From Gammaproteobacteria bacterium (GTDB lineage: Bacteria > Pseudomonadota > Gammaproteobacteria > Ga0077536), in the NCBI GenBank assembly GCA_016191285.1, contig JACPPA010000036.1, positions 1 to 64,000 of the forward strand: a DNA stretch of 64,000 nucleotides, written 5' to 3'. Numbering within the stretch: position 1 is the first letter of the stretch; each line of letters starts with the position of its first letter. The notes below the pieces were generated by a model. The model was not told where the DNA came from. It saw nothing but the letters and a program-made list of their open reading frames with translations, and did no database searches. Of the stretch, positions 53,578 through 61,842 are shown one piece after another. The position numbers and the translations under genes are program-made.

Positions 53578-54801
53578 TTAGTGTCCGCGCGCGGACAGCG
53601 CTTGTACGGGATCAAGCTGACTGGCGCGGCGCGCCGGGCCGACGCCGAAAATAATCCCGCAGCCGAGCGAAATGGTGAGCGCGCCAAGCGCGCCCCACCA
53701 CGGCACCGCCGCCGGAAAACTGGGGTAGAGCAAGCGCAGTATCAGCGCGCCGCTCATGCCAAGCAAGGTACCGAACGCCGCACCGGCCACCGTCAGCAAC
53801 AGGGCTTCGAGTAAAAACAACGTACGGATGTCGCGCGCGGTCGCGCCCAAGGCTTTGAGCAGTCCAATCTCGGACCGGCGCTGCGCGATCGCGACCAACA
53901 TCACATTCATGACCAGGATGCCGGCGACCAGCAAGCTAATGCCCGACACGGCGGCGACCGCGAGCGTGATCGTGCGCAGAATGCGATCGAAGGTCGCGAC
54001 CACACTGTCCTGCGTGACGATGGTGACATCATCCTCGCCTTCGTGCCGCGTTTTGATCACGCGACGGACGGCATTCGCGGCGCGTTCGATGCCGTGCGAG
54101 TCGTGGGTTTCAACGAGGATGCGAAAGAGGCCTTCGGTATTGAACAGGGCTTGGGCGGCGGCGACCGGGAGCAGCACAAGGTCATTGAAATCATTGCCGA
54201 GCGACACCCCGGTATTGTCCAGGATGCCGACTACCCGGCAACGCCGATCGCCGATCCTAAGCCAGGTGCCGAGGGCCGATTGATTAGCATAGAGTTCGTG
54301 GGCAAGGGTCGGACCGAGCACGCAACTCGCATCGACACGTGCGGTGTCCGCGGCCGTCAGGAAGCGGCCGGTCGCCACCACCAGATGCCGCACCTCAAGC
54401 ATCGCGGCCGACACGCCCAAGATCGTGGCCTCGCGTTCCTTGCCGCTCGTCACCGACACATTGGCGCTGCCGACGACGATCGGCACCACGCGCTGCACGT
54501 CGGGTAAGCGCAATAACGCGGCGGCGTCGCTTAACCGTAATTCGCGCGGCGTTTCGCCCATTACCGGCGGTAGGCCGCCGACGGTTTCATTGCGGCCCGG
54601 CAAGACTACCAGAAGGTTGGTCCCGAGCGCGCTGAATTCACCGACCACATACTGGCGTGCGCCATCTCCCAACGCGGTCAACAGCATCACGGCGGCGACG
54701 CCAATCGTCGTCGCCAAGCCAATCAGCAACGAACGCATGCCCTGGGCGCGCAACGAACCCACGGCGAGCGCCAGCGTATCGTGCAATTGCAACATGGCCA
54801 C
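53578..54801 (-). CDS. MacB/FtsX-type ABC transporter permease (first)
   Basis: A 407-residue permease with the same four-helix plan (SLLIGLATTIGVAAVMLLTAL; VAAVSGISLLVAGILVMNVM; VAGAAFGTLLGMSGALILRL; LTISLGCGIIFGVGPARRA) and the marker RRSEIGLLKALGATARDI. Its periplasmic domain has NDFNDLVLLPVAAAQALF typical of MacB-like proteins. Divergent from the phosphohistidine cluster across only about 90 bases, so shared regulation is possible. Substrate unknown. Confidence 0.87.
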   Translation of the reverse strand: MAMLQLHDTLALAVGSLRAQGMRSLLIGLATTIGVAAVMLLTALGDGARQYVVGEFSALGTNLLVVLPGRNETVGGLPPVMGETPRELRLSDAAALLRLPDVQRVVPIVVGSANVSVTSGKEREATILGVSAAMLEVRHLVVATGRFLTAADTARVDASCVLGPTLAHELYANQSALGTWLRIGDRRCRVVGILDNTGVSLGNDFNDLVLLPVAAAQALFNTEGLFRILVETHDSHGIERAANAVRRVIKTRHEGEDDVTIVTQDSVVATFDRILRTITLAVAAVSGISLLVAGILVMNVMLVAIAQRRSEIGLLKALGATARDIRTLFLLEALLLTVAGAAFGTLLGMSGALILRLLYPSFPAAVPWWGALGALTISLGCGIIFGVGPARRASQLDPVQALSARGH

Positions 54802-54890
54802 ATTCTACGATCACCATGGTTGCATTGGAGTGCCGACTTCGGACATTCTGCACACGCCCCACGCCCGCCGCGGCCAAACGAGAGCAACGC

Positions 54891-55640
54891 ATGGCAAAAC
54901 TCTATGGTGACACCGACAAGTTCGGTGAGCAGAATTCCACGCCCGTGGTGGAAGCCTTTCATACCGCGGTGAGAGATCTGGTACGCCGGAAATTCGTTGA
55001 GTCCGGACAATCATGGTCCGAATTTGTATTCGGCGCGGCCCAGCAAGTCATCACGCAATCCGAGTTCGCGGCGATCGATGCACGCTTGCTCGACTATGGA
55101 CATCGCTATGTGTGGTCCGCCGTGGTCTCACAAGAAGAACGCCCGGAAGCCTATCTCCCGGGTCAGACCGCCGGCGAGGATTTGAGCAATTTCAGTTTTG
55201 AACATCCCGATGCGATCACGGCCCTGCCGGACGCGCAAGGACTCGAGTTGCGTGGCGTCGGCGACAACGTGGTCAAGTACGCAACGGATTTGATCGGCAC
55301 CGCGCGCTATGTGCGATCGAGCGCAACGGTGCTGGCGTATCTCAATAGCGGTGTGCCACCAGGAACCATCGCCGTGATCGACGATTCAGGCGGCACCCTG
55401 ACCGCACCCATCCTCGAACAGTTCACTGGCGTGCTCTGCGCTGGCGGCACGGTGCGGTCTCACTTGGGGATATTGACGCGCGAATACGGCATCCCGTGTT
55501 TTATGAATGCGAGAATATCGGGCCTTAAAGAAGGCGATACCGTGCGCCTGGAAACGACAGCCGTGGCCAAAACCGCCGAGGCGTATCAAAAAGGCGTGGA
55601 GATGACGGGTCGCGTGTGGCGGGTGAATAAGCCAGCATGA
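54891..55640 (+). CDS. Stand-alone phosphohistidine (PEP-utilizer swivelling) domain protein
   Basis: 249 residues. The C-terminal half is the mobile His domain of PEP synthase/PPDK: SGVPPGTIAVIDDSGG, then GVLCAGGTVRSHLGILTREY with GIPCF. The likely phospho-accepting His191 is kept, but there is one extra residue before it compared with GGxTSH. The N-terminal ~110 residues match nothing I know. No ATP-grasp or PEP barrel is attached, so it must receive or donate phosphate by partnering. ATG at 54891 follows GAGAG; the frame to 54657 overlaps the divergent permease gene. Its stop overlaps the next gene (ATGA). First gene of the unusual cluster. Confidence 0.85.
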   Translation: MAKLYGDTDKFGEQNSTPVVEAFHTAVRDLVRRKFVESGQSWSEFVFGAAQQVITQSEFAAIDARLLDYGHRYVWSAVVSQEERPEAYLPGQTAGEDLSNFSFEHPDAITALPDAQGLELRGVGDNVVKYATDLIGTARYVRSSATVLAYLNSGVPPGTIAVIDDSGGTLTAPILEQFTGVLCAGGTVRSHLGILTREYGIPCFMNARISGLKEGDTVRLETTAVAKTAEAYQKGVEMTGRVWRVNKPA

Positions 55641-57184
55641 ACCTTACCTACGCACAATTGCTCGAAACCAATAATCTCATTCAGCAGAACACCGACGAGA
55701 CGTATTGGCTGTGTCTGACGCGCACCGTGCAAGAGTCAAAACTTTTTCCCGTATCGCCGTACATGATTTTGTCGTACTTCATGGCGTTTTATCGCTATCC
55801 CACCTTGCTGCGTAAGATCGAAACGCACATGCGGGCCGAGGAAATCGGCGATCGCGTGCGCAGTCGCGGTATCAAATGTCAGAATCCCGCCATGGGTTGG
55901 GGATTGCCGAATTTTTATCTGCTCGGACGTCAATATCTGATCTCGATGGGGCTTATCCGGCCGCAAGACGCGGTTGACGACATCATCTATGTGCTCGATT
56001 TCTGGAAGCGCTTTCAACTGGCCTGGCACCGCAACGATGCGCATATGACCAATCGCGAATTCGGGCATCGGGCGCAAATTCTGCCCGAGCGCCGCTTGCA
56101 AATCTTTCACGCGGATATGTATGACTGCGCCGAAGGCGACCCGCTGCACACCGCGGCGCAGGCCTTCATGGCGGCGACCTCGCAGTATGGGTTTCTGGTG
56201 TCCTGCGAGAGTCGAATCGCCTTGCATAACCAAGGACCGTACAAGCTCGATGACGAGCGCGAAATGATCGTGCGCGATTTCATGGATCTCGCCGAAGGCG
56301 ACTATCCGTGGCTCGATGGCGTGGCGGCCGACGTGCCCTACAACAACCTGACCGTGCCGATGGCGGTCAAGGGCTGTCACTTCAATATCATCGACGACTG
56401 GGGCTCGTTCGAGTCGCAACCCGAATTCAAATCGCATCACATGGTCGGCGTCGGACTTTATACCTCGGATTGTCTGTCTGACACTTACCTGCCCGTGGGT
56501 ATGGAGAGTCGCGAGGAGCTGACGCATACCTTCGAAATGCTGACCCAGAAAGCCAAGGACGCCACCGGCCGCCTGTGGAAACGGATCGCGGGCTGGACCC
56601 GCGATCAAATGATCGACGCGGGCGCCATCGTCTACTTCAGTATCTGCAAGGACATCGCGCACGTCGCGGGTTGCTATGACAGTGCGGATTGGATGCTCAT
56701 CGATGAGCGCGCCGAGCGTTTTCGGCCGTTGCTCAATGACGAATACGGCAACCTGTCGTTATACGAGATCCTGGGACCGCTATCTCATCCGGCACAGCGC
56801 GGACACGACTATCAATTGGCGCAGCACGCGAATATTCCGGCGAATACTTATTCGCTGATCCCGTATTCGATTTTGGACGATGCCGATTACACGCGAACCT
56901 GCGGCGAGCTCAAGCCTGGAATTACTTATCTTGAACCCAAACAAGATCGCTATCGCACGACGCAGGGTGTGTTGTCGCTCGCCGAGTACAACCGGCGGGT
57001 TAAAGCCTTCACACCCTCCTTGTGTGGCGAAAAATATCGCTATAAATGCGAGAGCTGGCTTAAATACCATCACGACACGCCGCTCGCCGACGAGATGTAT
57101 CGAATCGAACAGGTCGCCTCGCGGCGGCTCAAAGATTGCGGCGCCGGATTGAAACGCGCGGATATTGAAAAACTCCGCGATTGA
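55637..57184 (+). CDS. Unassigned 515-residue protein coupled to the phosphohistidine protein
   Basis: I do not recognise the family. It is soluble, with no signal peptide or membrane helix. It is rich in Tyr, His, Asp and Trp, with several motif-like stretches: SRGIKCQNPAMGWGLPNFYL, KGCHFNIIDDWGSFESQPEF, KSHHMVGVGLYTSDCLSDTY and GVLSLAEYNRRVKAF. Translational coupling (4-base overlap) to the His-domain protein suggests a stoichiometric complex. By analogy with rifampin phosphotransferase and phenylphosphate synthase, whose substrate-binding part partners a His domain, it may bind the phosphoryl acceptor. That is inference. A real gene by length, start and operon position. Confidence 0.85.
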   Translation: MNLTYAQLLETNNLIQQNTDETYWLCLTRTVQESKLFPVSPYMILSYFMAFYRYPTLLRKIETHMRAEEIGDRVRSRGIKCQNPAMGWGLPNFYLLGRQYLISMGLIRPQDAVDDIIYVLDFWKRFQLAWHRNDAHMTNREFGHRAQILPERRLQIFHADMYDCAEGDPLHTAAQAFMAATSQYGFLVSCESRIALHNQGPYKLDDEREMIVRDFMDLAEGDYPWLDGVAADVPYNNLTVPMAVKGCHFNIIDDWGSFESQPEFKSHHMVGVGLYTSDCLSDTYLPVGMESREELTHTFEMLTQKAKDATGRLWKRIAGWTRDQMIDAGAIVYFSICKDIAHVAGCYDSADWMLIDERAERFRPLLNDEYGNLSLYEILGPLSHPAQRGHDYQLAQHANIPANTYSLIPYSILDDADYTRTCGELKPGITYLEPKQDRYRTTQGVLSLAEYNRRVKAFTPSLCGEKYRYKCESWLKYHHDTPLADEMYRIEQVASRRLKDCGAGLKRADIEKLRD

Positions 57185-57225
57185 CTTCTCGCGCCGGGCG
57201 CGACTAGCACTGGATACGTCAACTC

Positions 57226-58692
57226 ATGCAAATCGGACAACTCATCCGTCGCGCCGCCCAATACTTTAGTGATGCCGCGTGTCTGATCGAAGGCCCGCGC
57301 CAGATCAGCTTCAAGGAATTCGATGCCGCGACCGATCGCCTGGGCAACGCCTTGCTGGCCCACGGCCTGCAGCCCGGCGAGCGCGTCGGCGTGCTGCTTT
57401 CGAACAGTATCGAATGCCTGATCGCCTACTACGCGGTGGCCAAGGCCGGGTTGGTGCGCGTTGGGCTCAACACGCGCGAGACCGTCGATAATCATCAATA
57501 CAAGATCACCGACGCTGGTTGTCGTGCGGTAATCCACGCCGGTGTGGCTGGCATCGACGCCGAAATGTTAATTGGCCCGGATCGATTACTGACCATGATC
57601 GCGACCGGCCGCGCCGCGCCGTGTGCGATCGATCGCGCACTCGATGCGCCGTATCGCTTGGGCTATACCGGTGGCACCACGGGCAAAGCGAAAGCTGTTA
57701 CGTTAACCACGCGCGGCGAGCTGGCGGAACTGGCGGCGTTTTTGCTCGATTTGATTCCAAACATTCGCGCCGGCGACACGTTCCTGCACGCGGCGCCGAT
57801 CGCGCACGCCTCGGGCGCGTTTTTCTTGCCGGCGCTGGCGCGCGGCGCCACCTCGCTCATCATGCCGAAATTCGATCCGGCGGAATTTATCCGGCTGGCC
57901 GAAGCCACCCAGGCGAGCATGACCTTCCTGGTGCCGACGATGCTCGCGATGATTTTGGAAGAGCCTGTGCTGGCGCGCGCGAAGCTCGCGTTTAATACCA
58001 TCAGCTACGGCGCCTCACCCATTGCCCCGGCGGTGCTCGAGCGCGCGCAGGCGCGGTTTGGCCCAGTGTTCGCGCAAACCTATGGGCAGGCCGAAAGTCC
58101 GATGGTGATCACCTGTTTGAAACCGCATGAACAATCGCGCATTGGATCGTGCGGCCGGCCGTTTACGTTTGTCGACGTGGCGGTGTTGGACGATCAAGAC
58201 CAGCCGTTGCCGCCAGGTGAAATCGGCGAAATTTGTTGCCGCGGTCCCCAGACGATGGCGTATTACTGGAATCGACCCGCGGCCACCGAACAGGCCTTCC
58301 GCAACGGTTGGTTACACACCGGCGATATCGGTCGCATGGATGAGGCAGGGTACTTCTATATTCTCGATCGCAAAAACGACATGTTGATCTCCGGCGGTTA
58401 CAACGTCTATCCGCGCGAAGTCGAAGAGGTGCTTCTCGAAGTCGAAGGCGTGATCGAAGCGGCAGTGATTGGTATCGCGGATGAAAAATGGGGCGATCGC
58501 GTGCATGCGGTGGTCGCCGGCCGCGCCGATCTCGATCCTGAACTCATTCTGGCGCATGCGCGCTCGCGGCTCGCCAATTACAAACGGCCTAAGGCCATCG
58601 AGATCTGGCCCGAATTGCCGAAAAGCGCGGCGAATAAAATTCTCCGGCGTGAAATTCGCGATCGCATTGTGGCGCGCGGGAAACGTGAATAG
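57226..58692 (+). CDS. AMP-forming acyl-CoA ligase of the cluster
   Basis: A 488-residue ANL-family ligase. ATP-binding loop is variant: LGYTGGTTGKAKAVTLTTRG (usual SGTTGxPKG has become GGTTGKAKA). Other motifs are normal: TYGQAESPMVITCL, GWLHTGDIGRMDEAGYFYIL, ISGGYNVYPREVEEVLLEVE. The catalytic-lysine motif reads LPKSAANKILRREIR (Asn where Gly is usual). It should activate an acid, perhaps the product of the nearby carboxylase. The gap to the preceding gene is 41 bases. Confidence 0.88.
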   Translation: MQIGQLIRRAAQYFSDAACLIEGPRQISFKEFDAATDRLGNALLAHGLQPGERVGVLLSNSIECLIAYYAVAKAGLVRVGLNTRETVDNHQYKITDAGCRAVIHAGVAGIDAEMLIGPDRLLTMIATGRAAPCAIDRALDAPYRLGYTGGTTGKAKAVTLTTRGELAELAAFLLDLIPNIRAGDTFLHAAPIAHASGAFFLPALARGATSLIMPKFDPAEFIRLAEATQASMTFLVPTMLAMILEEPVLARAKLAFNTISYGASPIAPAVLERAQARFGPVFAQTYGQAESPMVITCLKPHEQSRIGSCGRPFTFVDVAVLDDQDQPLPPGEIGEICCRGPQTMAYYWNRPAATEQAFRNGWLHTGDIGRMDEAGYFYILDRKNDMLISGGYNVYPREVEEVLLEVEGVIEAAVIGIADEKWGDRVHAVVAGRADLDPELILAHARSRLANYKRPKAIEIWPELPKSAANKILRREIRDRIVARGKRE

Positions 58693-58737
58693 CTGCTCGA
58701 ATTTGATACGCAAGGCGCTGTTATCCGCTGGTGCATC

Positions 58738-58803
58738 TTGTGGGAGCCGCTTTAGCGGCGAATCTTTATCGAGGCTCCTTCGCTGCTAAAGCAGCTCCCA
58801 CAA
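58738..58803. repeat. REP-like inverted pair inside the cluster
   Basis: TTGTGGGAGCCGCTTTAGCG (58738 on) faces TTCGCTGCTAAAGCAGCTCC ending at 58803. It occupies the 194-base gap between the ligase and the 201-residue protein and could attenuate or stabilise the operon transcript. Confidence 0.75.
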
Positions 58804-58886
58804 AATCTAAGTGTCGATTTATCGAATTTGATTGCGACACCAGGACACCAAGATTTAAGAGTAGCGTTGGACGCTGCGGAGACGAA

Positions 58887-59492
58887 ATGATGAATGAAAT
58901 GCATCTGGCCCTGCATGGGCTAGCGATCAAAAAACATGCGGGACCGGCCGCCGTCGCGGCCACCGTGGGCTTAAGCGAAACGCGGGTTGCCGAATTACTG
59001 CAGCAGGCCGTGACCACCGGTCGTGCGAGCGAAGCACAAGGGGCGTATCTGCTGTCGCCAGCGGGACGCCTGATTATCGAGAGCCTGTATTCCAAGCTGT
59101 TCGATCGCGAGCGCCAAGACGGCGCGTTGGCCGGGGCTTACGAAAAATTCGAACGCATCAACACCGAACTGAAACAACTGATTACCGATTGGCAGACCCT
59201 CGACGTCGGGGGCCAAAAAGTTCGCAACGATCATTCCAACAAAGATTATGATGCGCGGGTCTTGGACCGTCTTGGCGCCTTGCACGAGCGATTCACGCCG
59301 GTACTGGCGCAGCTCTGTCGCGGCGTGCCACGCCTCGACCTTTATCGGGAAAAGCTCGATCACGCGCTGGACCGCGCGGAAGCCGGGCAGGTGCAATGGG
59401 TAAGCGATGCGAAAATCGACAGTTTCCACACCGTATGGTTTGAAATGCATGAGGATTTATTGCGCATTTTGGGCCTTCAACGCGAGGAGTAG
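58887..59492 (+). CDS. 201-residue protein with a possible winged-helix N-terminus
   Basis: The N-terminal ~65 residues look like a winged helix-turn-helix (AAVAATVGLSETRVAELLQQ, then AYLLSPAGRLIIESLYSKLF). The rest is helical and charged (YEKFERINTELKQLITDWQT; DRLGALHERFTPVLAQLCRG). No family is assigned. ATG at 58887 follows GGAGACG; the longer frame from 58731 only translates the REP repeat. It lies 32 bases before the PPDK-like gene, so it is either a regulator of the cluster or a small subunit of the dikinase complex. Confidence 0.75.
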   Translation: MMNEMHLALHGLAIKKHAGPAAVAATVGLSETRVAELLQQAVTTGRASEAQGAYLLSPAGRLIIESLYSKLFDRERQDGALAGAYEKFERINTELKQLITDWQTLDVGGQKVRNDHSNKDYDARVLDRLGALHERFTPVLAQLCRGVPRLDLYREKLDHALDRAEAGQVQWVSDAKIDSFHTVWFEMHEDLLRILGLQREE

Positions 59493-59524
59493 GGCGGGCG
59501 CGTTTTCGTTTTACCCGATGACCC

Positions 59525-61267
59525 ATGGCAATTGAATTAGGCGCGTGGACCCTCGCCCTTAACGGCGCGAGCCTGCCCGAAAAATCCTTAATCGGCGGCA
59601 AGGCGTGGTCGATCGCGCGCCTTCGGGCATTCGATCTTCCGGTGCCGCCGGCCTTTGTTATCACCGTCAAAGCGTGTAATGCCTACCTACGCGATGGTGT
59701 AATCCCCGCGACGCTCGACGCCGAAATTCGCGCAGGCATGGCGTGGATCGAAGCACAGGCGGCGCGCCAATTTGGCGGCAGTGCCAAACCCCTGCTGGTC
59801 TCGGTGCGCTCGGGCGCGATGATCTCGATGCCCGGCATGATGGATACCGTGCTCAATCTTGGCATTAATAACGCGACCGCGGCCGCCTTGGCCGCGGAAG
59901 CCGCCGATCCCGAATTCGCGCGCGACACGCACCGGCGTTTTCTCGATCTGTACGCGCGAATCGTATTGCGCGCGACGCTGCCGGAATTAGCTTCCACGGC
60001 AGCGATTGACGATTGGCAGCGCGCGATTTTCGAAGCCACGGATCAGCGCGTGCCTGAAGATCCGTATGCGCAGTTGTGGGGCGCCATCCACGCCGTGTTC
60101 GAATCGTGGAATTCGCGCCGCGCGCGGCGTTACCGCGAGCATCACGGTATCGCGCATGATTTGGGCACTGCGGTGACGGTCCAGGCCATGGTGTTCGGTA
60201 ATCTCGACGATCGATCAGGCACCGGCGTGCTGTTCAGCCGGAATCCACTGACCGGCGATCCCGCGCCCTACGGCGAATACCTGGCGCGTGCGCAGGGCGA
60301 AGACGTGGTGTCCGGCCGCTTTACGCCGCAACCGTTGGCCGCGTTGGCCTCGGCGATGCCCGACCTCCATGCCCAACTGTTGGCCGCCGCCGTGACCTTG
60401 GAACGCGAGAACGGCGACGTGCAGGATATTGAATTCACGATCCAACATGCCGAGCTCTATCTATTGCAAACGCGCGCAGCCAAACGCGCACCCGCGGCGG
60501 CCGTGCGCTTTGCCTGCGACATGGTGCACGAAGGCCGTATCGATCGGGCCACTGCGTTGTCGCGGCTCAGCGCCGAACAAGTGCGCGTGCTCTTAAGCCC
60601 GCGTCTGGCGTCTGGCGTGACGGCGCGTGCGGTCGCGCAGGGCGAAGCGGCCTGCCAAGGCGTCGGTGTTGGCGTGGTGGTGATGAGCAGCGATGAGGCC
60701 GAGCGTCGCGCGCAGGCCGGTGAAGCAGTGGTGTTGGCGCGTGAGACAACGAGTCCGGATGATGTGCACGGCATGCTCGTGGCGCGCGCGGTGATTACCG
60801 AGCAGGGTGGCGCGACCTCGCACGCGGCGGTCGTGAGCCGTGCGCTCGGCGTGCCGTGCGTGGTGGGTTGCGGGGTCGGTAGTTTGGCGGCGCTTACGGG
60901 GACAATGGTCACCGTCGATGGCGCGAGCGGCCAGATTTACGCTGGTAATCTGCCGGTGCTGGCGCCCAACGAGCGCGATGATCCCGCGCTCTGCGAACTC
61001 TTGCGATGGGCCGAGCGCGTGTGTCCGATCACGGTCCTCGACGAGACCGCGCCGGTGGCCGAAGTCTACGATCTCGATGTCGTTAAAGGCGGTGAAGACG
61101 CGACGCAGTTGGCGACCTTGCTCGCTGGCCGCAAAATTGCCAAGGGCGGCGCGATTACCAGCGATGAGGGTGTGAGAGCGGCGCTGCAAGCTGGCGTGAC
61201 CACTATCGTCGCACGGCATCGCTTGCCGGTGATGCTGGCCGCCATCGCGGCGACGCGTGGCGACTGA
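59525..61267 (+). CDS. PPDK-like dikinase lacking the PEP/pyruvate barrel
   Basis: 580 residues against about 870-900 for pyruvate phosphate dikinase. The ATP-grasp part is very PPDK-like: LIGGKAWSIARLRAFDLPVP, SVRSGAMISMPGMMDTVLN (about 93-111), VQAMVFGNLDDRSGTGVLFS, DIEFTIQHAELYLLQTR. The swivelling domain has TSPDDVHGMLVARAVITEQG and GGATSHAAVVSRALGVPCVV with phospho-His433. After DGASGQIYAGNLPV the protein has only about 110 residues instead of the TIM barrel that binds PEP/pyruvate. It can plausibly make phosphohistidine from ATP, but must hand it to another acceptor. Confidence 0.9.
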   Translation: MAIELGAWTLALNGASLPEKSLIGGKAWSIARLRAFDLPVPPAFVITVKACNAYLRDGVIPATLDAEIRAGMAWIEAQAARQFGGSAKPLLVSVRSGAMISMPGMMDTVLNLGINNATAAALAAEAADPEFARDTHRRFLDLYARIVLRATLPELASTAAIDDWQRAIFEATDQRVPEDPYAQLWGAIHAVFESWNSRRARRYREHHGIAHDLGTAVTVQAMVFGNLDDRSGTGVLFSRNPLTGDPAPYGEYLARAQGEDVVSGRFTPQPLAALASAMPDLHAQLLAAAVTLERENGDVQDIEFTIQHAELYLLQTRAAKRAPAAAVRFACDMVHEGRIDRATALSRLSAEQVRVLLSPRLASGVTARAVAQGEAACQGVGVGVVVMSSDEAERRAQAGEAVVLARETTSPDDVHGMLVARAVITEQGGATSHAAVVSRALGVPCVVGCGVGSLAALTGTMVTVDGASGQIYAGNLPVLAPNERDDPALCELLRWAERVCPITVLDETAPVAEVYDLDVVKGGEDATQLATLLAGRKIAKGGAITSDEGVRAALQAGVTTIVARHRLPVMLAAIAATRGD

Positions 61268-61327
61268 CGTCGACGCGGCAATTTCAGGCTAACCTTCAAT
61301 CAAACAATTTGTGCTACGGAAACCAGT

Positions 61328-61837
61328 ATGGCGAATGCAGACATCCCCAAAGTAAGCGCCGAGGACATCGAGAGCCTCATCGAACTCTTTAAGCAGTCGG
61401 GCTGGGATGAAATGCATCTTAAGACTGCAGATCTTGAACTGTTCCTCTCCAATGATCCGAATGCAACGGGTCCGCGTCAGACACCGGCAATCGCTGTGGC
61501 GGGACCCGCGGTCGCTGGTTCAGCCGCCATGCCGACCACCGCCGCGGCGCCGGCGAGTGCGGCGACGATTGGCCATGCAGCGGCCATTCCGGACGGCACG
61601 GTTGCGATCCGCGCGCCCAACCTCGGCACTTTTTATCGCGCACCCAAGCCCGGCGCGCCTCCCTATGTCGAATTGGGTCAGCAGATCGAAATCACCACTG
61701 AGGTGGGTCTGATCGAAGTCATGAAACTGTTCACGCCGGTGCAGGGAAGCGTGCGCGGCGTGGTCCGGGAGATCCGTGCCAAGGATGGGCAAATGGTTGA
61801 GTTCGATGAGCCGTTGATCATCGTCGAACCGAACTAG
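61328..61837 (+). CDS. Biotin carboxyl carrier protein (AccB-like)
   Basis: 169 residues. N-terminal AccB-like segment (SAEDIESLIELFKQSGWDEM), Ala/Pro-rich mobile linker (about 50-90), C-terminal biotinyl domain from AIRAPNLGTFYRAPKPG. The biotinylation motif is EVMKLF with Lys133 (usual EAMKM), 36 residues from the end as expected. It carries carboxybiotin between the biotin carboxylase (next gene, 5-base gap) and the carboxyltransferase. A housekeeping accBC pair would normally be elsewhere with the acetyl-CoA CT genes; here the partner is different. Confidence 0.92.
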   Translation: MANADIPKVSAEDIESLIELFKQSGWDEMHLKTADLELFLSNDPNATGPRQTPAIAVAGPAVAGSAAMPTTAAAPASAATIGHAAAIPDGTVAIRAPNLGTFYRAPKPGAPPYVELGQQIEITTEVGLIEVMKLFTPVQGSVRGVVREIRAKDGQMVEFDEPLIIVEPN

Positions 61838-61842
61838 CGTTA

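Noticed and set aside
54657-54890. Extension of the His-domain protein upstream
   Set aside because: It would overlap the start of the divergent permease gene by about 145 bases and is not protein-like.
58731-58886. N-terminal extension of the 201-residue cluster protein
   Set aside because: It translates the REP-like pair (58738-58803); the ATG at 58887 has its own ribosome site.
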